A stretch of DNA of 64,000 nucleotides from Bog-473 sp963840245 (GTDB lineage Bacteria > Actinomycetota > Acidimicrobiia > Acidimicrobiales > RAAP-2): NCBI GenBank assembly GCA_963840245.1, contig CAWIYI010000010.1, positions 1 through 64,000 on the forward strand, read 5' to 3'. Under the pieces are notes generated by a model. That model searched no databases, was not told where the DNA came from, and worked only from the letters and a program-made list of their open reading frames with translations. Within the stretch, counting starts at the first letter, position 1. Each line of letters begins with the position of its first letter. A program made the translations under genes and the position numbers. Of the stretch, positions 57,213-64,000 are shown in pieces.

Positions 57213-57566
57213 TCAGGCCTGCACCAGCATCACGGGGTTGCCCTCGGGATCGGTGATGCCCGCCAGGGTGGGCCCGCCCGGGACGTCGAAGGGCTCCGCC
57301 ACGACGGTGGCGCCGAGGGTGACCGACCGGTCGAGCGACGCCCTCAGGTCGGCCACCTGCACGTAGAGCGTCACGCCGGACCGCTCGCTGCCCCGTATGT
57401 GACCACCGGGGCCGGGCTCCGGACCGCCGATGCCAGGGGGGATCTCCATGATGAAGCCGTCCCCGATCTTCCAGTTGAAGAGGTCGGCGTAGAAGGCCTT
57501 CTGCCGCTCGGGATCGGTCGCCTCGATCTCCCAGTGCACCACCGGCCGTGCCCAGTCCTGTGCCAT
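57213..57566 (-). CDS. VOC family protein
   Basis: 117 residues. VVHWEIEATDPERQKAFYADLFNW and the second half GATVVAEPFDVPGGPTLAGITDPEGNPVMLVQ are typical vicinal-oxygen-chelate repeats. RBS GGGAGGG before ATG 57566. First gene of the VOC-ABM-hydratase operon; substrate unknown. Confidence 0.87.
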   Translation of the reverse strand: MAQDWARPVVHWEIEATDPERQKAFYADLFNWKIGDGFIMEIPPGIGGPEPGPGGHIRGSERSGVTLYVQVADLRASLDRSVTLGATVVAEPFDVPGGPTLAGITDPEGNPVMLVQA

Positions 57567-57755
57567 GCCAGCTTCCCTCCCGCGGCCCACAGTACCCAGC
57601 CACGACGGGCAGCCCGACGGAGCCGCTCGTCGCGACGGGACGCCGTGTACGAGGCGACGCGCTCCGGCCGTCATCAGGTCGAGGTCTTCCACGGCCAACT
57701 CCCGAGGTGGCGAACCGAATCGAGTGGGGGCTGACGCCGGCCCGCGCCAGGCGGC
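57567..57755. other. Gap between VOC operon and mrp
   Basis: About 190 bases; short open frames match nothing. Holds the VOC promoter region on the minus strand. No clear terminator for mrp was identified. Confidence 0.3.
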
Positions 57756-58913
57756 TCAACGCAGGCTGAGCTCCCGCCGGTAGACGCGGGCCGGGCCCAG
57801 CGCGGCCAGCTTCTCGGCAATGGCCCGGAACGCCCCGGCCGTCTCGCTGTCCGGGTCGACGGCGGTGACCGGACGGCCCTCGTCGCCACCCTGGCGCACG
57901 GCATTGACGAGAGGGACGTGACCCAGGAGGGGGATCCCGAGGTCGGCGGCGAGTGTCGCCCCCCCGCCGGAGCCGAACAGCTCGTAACGTTTCCCGTCGT
58001 CTCCCGTGAACCAGCTCATGTTCTCGATCACGCCGCGCACGGAGAGCTTGAGCCGGCGGGCGGCGAACGCCGAGCGCTGGGCCACCCGCTGTGCCGCCGG
58101 CTGCGGCGTCGTCACGACGATGATCTCCGCCCGGGGCATGACCTCGGCCAGGGTGAGGGCGACGTCGCCGGTCCCGGGCGGCATGTCGATGAGCACGAAG
58201 TCCGGCTCGCCCCAGTACGCGTCGGTCAGGAACTGCTGGATCGCCTTGTGCAACATCGGGCCGCGCCAGATCACCGGTTGGTCGTCGGGCACGAAGTAAC
58301 CCATGGACAGGCACTTGACGCCGTGGGCCGAGGTCGGGATGACCATGTCGCCGATGATGATCGGGTCATGGTCGGTCCCGAGCATCTTGGGCACCGAGAA
58401 GCCGTAGACGTCGGCGTCGAGCAGCCCGACCTGGTAACCGGCCTGGGCCAGTGCGATGGCCAGGTTCACCGTGACCGTCGACTTGCCGACGCCGCCCTTG
58501 CCCGATGACACGCCGATGACACGCGTCTTCGCGTCCGGTGCCAGGAAGGCGGGCAGAGGTGCCGCGGGCGCGTGCCCGTGTCCCGCGTGGTCGTGGCTGT
58601 CGTCGGCAGCGGAGGCCTCGACCGTCCCGCCCCGCAGGCGTTGCCGGAGCCCGGCCCGCTCCTCGTCGGTCATCACCACGAAGTCGAGCTCGATCTCCTC
58701 GACGCCGGCGACCGCGCCGGCGGCCCGGTGGATCTCCTCGGCCAGCGCATCGGTGCCCGGCCAGGCCGCCACGGGCAGGGCCACGTCGATGTGGACGCGA
58801 CGCCGCCGCAGGCGCACCGAACGCACCAGGCCGAGGTCGCCCAGCGTCAGGCCGATCTCCGGCTCACGGACCGCGTTCAGTGCAGCCTCGAGCTGTGATC
58901 GATCTGCTGCCAT
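57756..58913 (-). CDS. mrp: Mrp/ApbC-type P-loop iron-sulfur carrier
   Basis: 385 residues. N-terminal DUF59/FSCA domain (EPEIGLTLGDLGLVRSVRL), a His-rich linker (HDHAGHGHAP, about residues 107-116), then the ATPase VIGVSSGKGGVGKSTVTVNLA, DADVYGFSVPKML and LIDMPPGTGDVALTL. The CxxC Fe-S dimer motif expected after ENMS is missing: it reads WFTGDDGKRYELFGSGGG. It may still carry clusters through other ligands or act otherwise. ATG 58913 is upstream of the conserved start. Divergent from the SufR-like gene. Confidence 0.9.
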   Translation of the reverse strand: MAADRSQLEAALNAVREPEIGLTLGDLGLVRSVRLRRRRVHIDVALPVAAWPGTDALAEEIHRAAGAVAGVEEIELDFVVMTDEERAGLRQRLRGGTVEASAADDSHDHAGHGHAPAAPLPAFLAPDAKTRVIGVSSGKGGVGKSTVTVNLAIALAQAGYQVGLLDADVYGFSVPKMLGTDHDPIIIGDMVIPTSAHGVKCLSMGYFVPDDQPVIWRGPMLHKAIQQFLTDAYWGEPDFVLIDMPPGTGDVALTLAEVMPRAEIIVVTTPQPAAQRVAQRSAFAARRLKLSVRGVIENMSWFTGDDGKRYELFGSGGGATLAADLGIPLLGHVPLVNAVRQGGDEGRPVTAVDPDSETAGAFRAIAEKLAALGPARVYRRELSLR

Positions 58914-59017
58914 GCACGTCCTCGTCTCGGGTGGGATCGGGTGAGCCGCGGGGCGGTGCGCCACGGGGCTATGGGACGCCGTCCGCGTCACCCCAGCTGG
59001 AGGGGCTGATCCCCCGG

Positions 59018-59023
59018 TAGACT
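59018..59023 (+). promoter_or_regulatory. -10 element of sufR-like gene
   Basis: TAGACT, seven bases before GTG 59031; no ribosome binding site. Confidence 0.5.
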
Positions 59024-59030
59024 ACCCAGG

Positions 59031-59777
59031 GTGAGCACCGCTCCGATCATCGCGGAGACCGAGCGACCGGCCGGTGCAGACGATGGCCGGTTCAGCGCCG
59101 CCGTCGCTGCCGTCGCCGCCGCGTTCGGGGATCCGACCCGTCGCGACATCTTCCTCCATGTGCGCGCGGTGCCCGGCGGGACGGCCAGCGAGGTCGCCAC
59201 CAGCTTCTCGCTCCACCCGAACGTGGCCCGCCACCACCTCCAACGGCTGGTCGACGGCGGCTACCTCAGGGTCGAGACCGGGCGCAACGCCGCCGGGGCC
59301 GGCCGCCCTTCCAAGCGCTACTTCTGCGTGGAGGAGGAGCTGCACCTGGGCCTCATGCAACGCCGCGACGACCTCCTCATGCGGCTCTTGGGCGAGGCGA
59401 TGCGCCGGCTCGGACCGGAAGAGGCCGAGGAGATGGCGGCGCACGTCGGCGAGGAGTACGGGCGCTCGCTGGCCTCGCGCATGACCCCGAGCGAGGGGCA
59501 GCGCACCGTGCGCGCCGCCATGCACGTGGTGGCCGAGACGTTGACGGCGCACGGCTTCGCCGCTCACGCCGAGGACCGCGGCGAGACCACTGCCGTCGTC
59601 GCGGAGCAGTGCCCCTTCGGCGACGCCAGCAGCACCAACCCCGTGCTGTGCGCGGTGGACCGCGGCATGGTCAAGGGATTGTTGTCCGGACTGTGCGGCA
59701 CGGCGTCGCGCCAGGCACTCCCGGTGATCCTCTCCTCGCGGGCGCGGGGCGACGACGCCTGCACCGCCTCTGCCTGA
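59031..59777 (+). CDS. SufR-like iron-sulfur sensing transcription regulator
   Basis: 248 residues. N-terminal ArsR/DeoR-type winged helix: AVAAAFGDPTRRDIFLHVRA, SEVATSFSLHPNVARHHLQRLVDGG. C-terminal Cys194-x12-Cys207-x14-Cys222, plus Cys244, close to the CX12CX13C pattern by which SufR binds a 4Fe-4S cluster. SufR represses suf genes when clusters are plentiful. Here it precedes a cysteine desulfurase by seven bases and is divergent from Mrp, so it probably controls this Fe-S group. Confidence 0.83.
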   Translation: MSTAPIIAETERPAGADDGRFSAAVAAVAAAFGDPTRRDIFLHVRAVPGGTASEVATSFSLHPNVARHHLQRLVDGGYLRVETGRNAAGAGRPSKRYFCVEEELHLGLMQRRDDLLMRLLGEAMRRLGPEEAEEMAAHVGEEYGRSLASRMTPSEGQRTVRAAMHVVAETLTAHGFAAHAEDRGETTAVVAEQCPFGDASSTNPVLCAVDRGMVKGLLSGLCGTASRQALPVILSSRARGDDACTASA

Positions 59778-59784
59778 GCCACCC

Positions 59785-60925
59785 GTGGCTCGCGCCTATC
59801 TCGACCACGCCAGCACCACGCCCCCACGGCCCGAGGCCCTCGCTGCGGTGACGCGGTGGGCCACCCTCCCCGCGGGCGATCCCGACCGGGTGCACCAGGA
59901 GGGTCACGTCGTCCGCGACGCGCTCGAGGTCGCCCGCGGGCAGGTGGCCGAACTCCTCGGCGTCGCCGGGCGCCAGGTGGTCTTCACCTCGGGCGCGACC
60001 GAGGCCATCAACGCCGCCGTGTGGGGGGCGACGCGGGCTGCGCCGGGATCGCCCGTGCTCTGCGCCGTCGGTGGAGCACTCCGCGGTCCGCGCCGCCTCG
60101 GCCCGCCTCGCCCCCACCGAGGAGGTCCCGGTGGACCACGTGGGACGGCTGCAGGTCGACGCGCTGCGGGAGCGCCTCGAGGACACCTCCCGGCCGCGCC
60201 CGGCGCTGGTGCACTGCCAGTGGGGCAACCACGAGGTGGGGACGCTCCAGCCCGTGCGCGAGGTGGTCGCGCTGTGCCGGGCGGCCGGCGTCACGGTGCA
60301 CGTCGACGCCGCTGCGGCGTGCGGCCACGTGCCGACGGACCTGGCCGCGCTCGATGCCGATCTCGTCAGCGTCAGTGCGCACAAGCTCGGCGGGGTGCCC
60401 GGGGCCGGCGCGCTGATCGTCCGGCGGGGCAGCCGGTTCGAGCCCCTGCTCGTGGGCGGCGAGCAGGAGCGCGGGCGCCGCGCCGGGCTCGAGGCGCTCC
60501 CGGCCCTCCTCGCTTTCGGTGCCGCGGCCGCTGCCCTGATAGGCGGCCCGATGGAGACGGAGGCCGCCGCGGCGCGCCGGCAGATCGGTTCCGTCATCGA
60601 CGCCGCCCTGGCCGTCGAGGGCGTCGACCTCGTCGGACCCGATGCGCCAGAGGCGAGGCTGCCCCACCTGGTCTGCCTCGGCGTGCACGGCGTCGAAGCC
60701 GAACCCGTGCTCATCGGGCTGGACCGGGCGGGCGTCGCCGCCCATTCGGGCTCCGCTTGCTCGTCGGAGAGCATCGAGCCGTCGCCGGTGCTCGAAGCGA
60801 TGGGCGTGGACCCCAGCCATTCGCTGCGGATCAGCGTCGGGTGGACGACCACGGACGGCGACTGCGAAGCGTTCGCGGCTGCGTTCTCCCGCGTCGTCGC
60901 CGAGCTGCGGGCGCTACGGGGCTGA
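59785..60925 (+). CDS. Cysteine desulfurase (IscS/NifS-like), frame broken
   Basis: About 379 residues across a break at about 60066-60074. Fold type I PLP enzyme: YLDHASTTPPRPEALAA, VVFTSGATEAINAAVWGA, then after the break HCQWGNHEVGTLQPV, VHVDAAAACGHVPTDL, the PLP Lys in SVSAHKLGGVPGAGAL and the catalytic Cys loop HSGSACSSESIEPS. Provides sulfur for clusters and other cofactors. GTG 59785; operon with the SufR-like gene. Overlaps ccmI tail-to-tail by 12 bases. Confidence 0.88.
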
Positions 60926-61813
60926 CGTGCTGGTCGTGAACGCGGCGGGGAGCGGGAGCCCGGCCGCCTGGTAGGCAGGAGCGACCAGGGGGGCGGCCTG
61001 GGGCAGCTCGGCGGCCGGCGGGTCGTCGGCCAGGAAGTCGTTGAACTGCGCCACCGCCGCCGCATGGTTGTGATCCTGGTTCTCGAGGACGAGGCCTTCG
61101 AAGAGGTGCGCCTGGTAGTAGGTCGGGGAATCCTTGATGGCCGTCCCGATTTCGGCGCGTCCGACCCGCACCAGGGACGCGACCTGAGCGGTCGTTCCGA
61201 CGTTCCACTGCAGGAACCCCGCGGAGGCGAGCGCGACGGGGTTCGAGGGATCCTCGGAGAGCACCTTGTCGTAGAGAACGAGCGCCGCCTTGGTGCTCCC
61301 CTTGTCGTTCAGCGTCGAGGCCTGCGCCAGTTGCTGTTCGATCAGCTGGGCCTGCGAGACCGTCACGCTGCCCGACGAGGCCTGACCGGGTTGGCGGGCC
61401 TGGACGAAGTGCGCCACCAGAATGCCGGCGCCGCCGGCGATGAGGACGCAGGACGCCACGATCCCGACCTTGCGCCACCGCGCCATCGGCCGGCGTTCCG
61501 GTTCGCCGGGCTCCGGCGCTGCGACGCTGGTCCCGGCCGCGGTGGTGATGGCGGGAGTGGGAGTGGGAGTGGGGGTGGGAGTGGGAGTGGCAGCGTCGAG
61601 CGCGGCCAGCTCGTCCTCCACCACGAGCAGTCGAGCGCCGTCCCGCGCCACCAGCAGGGCATGATCCTCTTCGGAGAGGTCCCCTGCCTCTCGCTCCCGA
61701 TCGGCGTCGGCCAACGACCGCTCGAGGAAGTCGCGCTCGTCGGTCAGATACCAGCGCTCGTCGCGGGGCGACCGTTCCTGGCGCTCGACGCCGGGCGATT
61801 CGTCGATGGTCAC
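60914..61813 (-). CDS. CcmI-like TPR protein of cytochrome c biogenesis
   Basis: 299 residues. N-terminal RDFLERSLADADREREAGDLSEEDHALLV is a CcmI-type cytoplasmic segment; a Pro-Thr repeat (about residues 78-90), one membrane helix (about 115-140), then TPR-like repeats (NDKGSTKAALVLYDKVLSEDPSNPVAL). It would hand apocytochrome to the ligase. Its GTG overlaps the ccmH stop (GTGA). Last gene of the operon. Confidence 0.78.
   Translation of the reverse strand: MTIDESPGVERQERSPRDERWYLTDERDFLERSLADADREREAGDLSEEDHALLVARDGARLLVVEDELAALDAATPTPTPTPTPTPAITTAAGTSVAAPEPGEPERRPMARWRKVGIVASCVLIAGGAGILVAHFVQARQPGQASSGSVTVSQAQLIEQQLAQASTLNDKGSTKAALVLYDKVLSEDPSNPVALASAGFLQWNVGTTAQVASLVRVGRAEIGTAIKDSPTYYQAHLFEGLVLENQDHNHAAAVAQFNDFLADDPPAAELPQAAPLVAPAYQAAGLPLPAAFTTSTSAP
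61552..61592 (-). repeat. Hexanucleotide repeat in ccmI-like gene
   Basis: GAGTGG/GGAGTG-type tandem units on the plus strand encode a Pro-Thr run; a slippage-prone site. Confidence 0.6.
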
Positions 61814-62259
61814 GACACGACCTCTTCCGCCTTCAGTGCGCCGAAGTCGCGGCTCCGACGCCAGAAGACCACGCCCACGCCCGCCAGGGCGCCGGCGCCC
61901 AGGACGATGGGGATGATCCAGATGAGCGGCACGCCGCCCGCGTCGGGAGGGACGAGGAGGATGCTCTGGCCGTACTCGGAAACGAGGGCCCGGTCGATGT
62001 CCGCGTTGGACCGCCCCGCCGACACCATGCTCTCGATCTGATGGCGCACGGCGATTGCCGTCGTCGCGTTCGACTCCGCCACCGAAAGGTCGGTGCACGA
62101 CGGGCAGCGCACACCGGCTTCGATGGCGGCCGCGCGCTGCCCCGCCGTCGGGGACGACGAGTCCAGGGCGCCGCTGCCGATCACCAGCGCGACGACGAGG
62201 ACCACCACCGGGAGCGCCACGCGCACCCAGAGCGGCACGCGGGCCGAGCCCTCAGCCAC
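61810..62259 (-). CDS. ccmH: CcmH-type cytochrome c maturation protein
   Basis: 149 residues. Signal-anchor helix, then VRCPSCTDLSVAESNATTA with the RCPxC redox motif that reduces apocytochrome c, and a second C-terminal helix (PLIWIIPIVLGAGALAGVGVVFWR). The small CcmH/CycL subunit of the haem lyase. GTG start; overlaps the TlpA-like stop. Confidence 0.88.
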   Translation of the reverse strand: MAEGSARVPLWVRVALPVVVLVVALVIGSGALDSSSPTAGQRAAAIEAGVRCPSCTDLSVAESNATTAIAVRHQIESMVSAGRSNADIDRALVSEYGQSILLVPPDAGGVPLIWIIPIVLGAGALAGVGVVFWRRSRDFGALKAEEVVS

Positions 62260-62827
62260 CCGACGAGCCGGCCTGGTCGGTCCGAGCCGCCTTCACGAAC
62301 GTCTCGAGGTTCTTCTGCGTCGCGGGGCCGACGAGCACGGCGGAGACCCGGCCGGAAGGACTGATGACGAAGGTCGTGGGCGGGGCGGTGACGCCATAGT
62401 GCTCGGCGATGGTGCCGCCGGGGTCGCTCACGGCCGGCCAGAGATCGCCGTTCTTCTGCAGGAAGGCGCGGGCGGTGCTCGAGGTGTCGTGGAACACCAC
62501 ACTCACCATGTCCGCACCGCCGGGCGCGTGCGCCTGCTCGAAGTGGAACCGTGACAGGTCGGGTGCCTCCTGCTGGCAGGGGATGCACCAACTGGCGAAG
62601 AAGTTGACGACGACGTAATGACCGCGCAACGACGACAGCGAGACCGGCGCGCCCGTCGTCAGATCGGTGCCGGTGAAGGTCGGAGCCGGCCGACCCAGCA
62701 GCGGGCTCGCGACGGCGGTGGCCTGTTGCGGCGTCCGGGTGGCGAGGACCACGCCCAGCACGACGAGCACGAGCAGGACGGCGCCCGCCACCCAGCGGGT
62801 CGCGTGGCGCCGGCGCGGCGCGCTCAT
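62252..62827 (-). CDS. TlpA/CcmG-like thiol-disulfide oxidoreductase
   Basis: 191 residues. N-terminal anchor helix (about 12-32), then a thioredoxin fold with active site FFASWCIPCQQEAPDL and cis-Pro loop VTAPPTTFVISPSG. Extracytoplasmic reductant for apocytochrome c, next to ccmF and ccmH. Overlaps ccmF by four bases (ATGA). Confidence 0.88.
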   Translation of the reverse strand: MSAPRRRHATRWVAGAVLLVLVVLGVVLATRTPQQATAVASPLLGRPAPTFTGTDLTTGAPVSLSSLRGHYVVVNFFASWCIPCQQEAPDLSRFHFEQAHAPGGADMVSVVFHDTSSTARAFLQKNGDLWPAVSDPGGTIAEHYGVTAPPTTFVISPSGRVSAVLVGPATQKNLETFVKAARTDQAGSSGG

Positions 62828-64000
62828 GCCGGGCCCGCGACGCCGCGGGCCACCAGGGCGCCCACCGGCTCGGGCGACTCGTCCCGGGCCCGGGGAGGCT
62901 GGGGCTCTGCGCCGGCGCTGGCAACGAGGTCCGATGTGGGATCGGTGGCCCGGCGGCGCGAACCGGGCACCAGGGCGAGCAGGCCCCCCAGGCCGATGAG
63001 CAGGCCACCGGCCCACAGCCAGGCGACCAGTGGTTCGATGACCACGCCGATGGCGACCGATCCCCGCGGGAGGTTGTTGATGGCCTGGTTCCCCGACGCC
63101 GACCCCAGCCCGCCGACCGCGTCGAACGTCAGGTAGACGTCGTCGAAGAGGCCCGAGTCGATGGCCGGCGTCCCGACCACCGACAGCGCGCTGCCGAAGC
63201 TGGTCGTCGCCGGGGTGAACACACCGCCGTCCACCTTGACGACGGCCTCCTGCGACGTGCGCGACGGCGAGCTCACCGTGCGCAGGCCCTCGAACTCGAA
63301 GCGGTGCCCCTCGTAGGCGACGGCGGCCCCCCTGTGGAGGGGGAGCTCGGCCTGATGGCGGTAGGAGGTGGCGGCGATGACGCCGACCGCCAGCAGCACG
63401 ACGCCGAGGTGCACGACCATGCCCCCGTTGGCCCGCCCCACCAGGCCGCGCCACCAGCCGACGTGGCGGGTGCGGGCCGCCCGCACGGAGAGGACGAGGG
63501 CGCGGGCCGCCGTGGCGGCGGCCATGGCGCCGAGGCCGAACCCGATGAGCGTGGCGAAGCCGCGCAGGCCGAAGGCGACGCACAGCACGACGGTGCCCAC
63601 GCCGATCCACACCGGGACGGCGAGCCGCTGCCACAGCACGCTGCCGCTCATCTTGCGCCAGCTGAGGACCGGTGCCACGGCCATGAGGAAGAGCAGGGTC
63701 AGGCCGACCGGGATGGCCACGGTGTTGAAGAACGGCGCGCCGACGGTCACCTGCTGCTGGGTGACGGCCTCGTAGAGAAGCGGATAGAGGGTGCCGAGCA
63801 GCACCACGAAGGCAAATCCCACGAAGAGCACGTTGTTGAGGAGGAACGCGCCCTCGCGTCCGAGCGGGGCGTCGATACCCCCCGGCGAGCGCAGGCGGTC
63901 GCCGCGCCAGGCGATCAGGCCGAACCCCACGATGACCACCGCGAAGAAGAAGCCGATCAACAGCGGGCCGAGGGAGGACTCGGAGAACGCGTGGACCGAC
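62824..64000 (-). CDS. ccmF: CcmF-type haem lyase subunit, partial
   Basis: C-terminal about 392 residues; the start lies beyond base 64000. Multi-helix membrane protein with SVHAFSESSLGPLLIGFF, FVVLLGTLYPLLYEAV, then the periplasmic loop YRHQAELPLHRGAAVAYEGHRF ... DDVYLTFD and a last helix, as in CcmF. The WWD haem-binding region is probably upstream. A cytoplasmic tail of about 45 residues follows. Operon ccmF-ccmG-ccmH-ccmI on the minus strand. Confidence 0.88.
   Translation of the reverse strand, partial: SVHAFSESSLGPLLIGFFFAVVIVGFGLIAWRGDRLRSPGGIDAPLGREGAFLLNNVLFVGFAFVVLLGTLYPLLYEAVTQQQVTVGAPFFNTVAIPVGLTLLFLMAVAPVLSWRKMSGSVLWQRLAVPVWIGVGTVVLCVAFGLRGFATLIGFGLGAMAAATAARALVLSVRAARTRHVGWWRGLVGRANGGMVVHLGVVLLAVGVIAATSYRHQAELPLHRGAAVAYEGHRFEFEGLRTVSSPSRTSQEAVVKVDGGVFTPATTSFGSALSVVGTPAIDSGLFDDVYLTFDAVGGLGSASGNQAINNLPRGSVAIGVVIEPLVAWLWAGGLLIGLGGLLALVPGSRRRATDPTSDLVASAGAEPQPPRARDESPEPVGALVARGVAGPA

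Overview
This window is a chromosomal stretch of high-GC DNA from an actinobacterium, most likely of class Acidimicrobiia or a close relative. Support comes from actinobacterium-specific families (DUF3151, DUF3090, SCO1664/MSMEG_4193 trio, DUF3107, WhiB, F420-type PPOX and FrhB-like proteins), a WhiB1/PdtaS gene pair as in mycobacteria, and a secreted CHAP hydrolase with 42-residue GYWLVAADGG-type repeats that I associate with Acidimicrobiia. No tRNA, rRNA, CRISPR array, phage or insertion sequence is evident; almost all of it is ordinary coding DNA with short intergenic gaps.

Layout. 1-9 kb: accessory and regulatory genes (partial FAD oxidoreductase, decayed luciferase-like remnant, PhoU-like protein, MFS exporter, flavin reductase, VOC/AraC pair, hydrolase/TetR divergon, thioesterases, DUF3151). 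9-14 kb: a MarR-controlled heterodimeric ABC exporter, then a methyltransferase. 14.6-26 kb: VOC, PaaX-type regulator/desaturase divergon, DUF2461, an ion-transporter-like protein, PPOX, hydrolase-SDR pair, argS, a CrtC-like protein, FmdB, CHAP hydrolase. 26-34.9 kb: aconitase; a DEAD helicase/PIG-L deacetylase/amidotransferase/MmcQ operon; Bcp peroxiredoxin; Fpg/Nei glycosylase; FrhB-like protein and thioesterase. 35-45.9 kb: GlxA/DJ-1 pair, DinB-like protein, FAD dehydrogenase, APH-like kinase, type 5 uracil-DNA glycosylase, the MSMEG_4193-DUF3090-SCO1664 trio, TauE permease, MBOAT/SGNH acyl-transfer pair. 46-57.6 kb: etfBA, GDPD, whiB1 with a perfect CRP-type operator, PdtaS-like kinase, PHP phosphatase, O-methyltransferase, DUF3107 plus two ArsA/Get3 ATPases, dNTPase, enoyl-CoA hydratase cluster. 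57.7-64 kb: an iron-sulfur group (Mrp, SufR-like regulator, cysteine desulfurase) and a System I cytochrome c maturation operon (CcmF, CcmG/TlpA, CcmH, CcmI) running off the end.

Two window-wide observations stand out. First, about fifteen genes have a TAnnnT-like -10 hexamer ending 6-8 bases before the start codon with no ribosome binding site, so leaderless transcription appears common; this also decides several start codons. Second, at least twelve otherwise intact genes, including housekeeping ones (aconitase, cysteine desulfurase, Fpg), carry single frame breaks, several at G/C runs. This is better explained by indel errors in a draft or long-read assembly than by real gene decay, and those genes are annotated here as continuous with the break position given.
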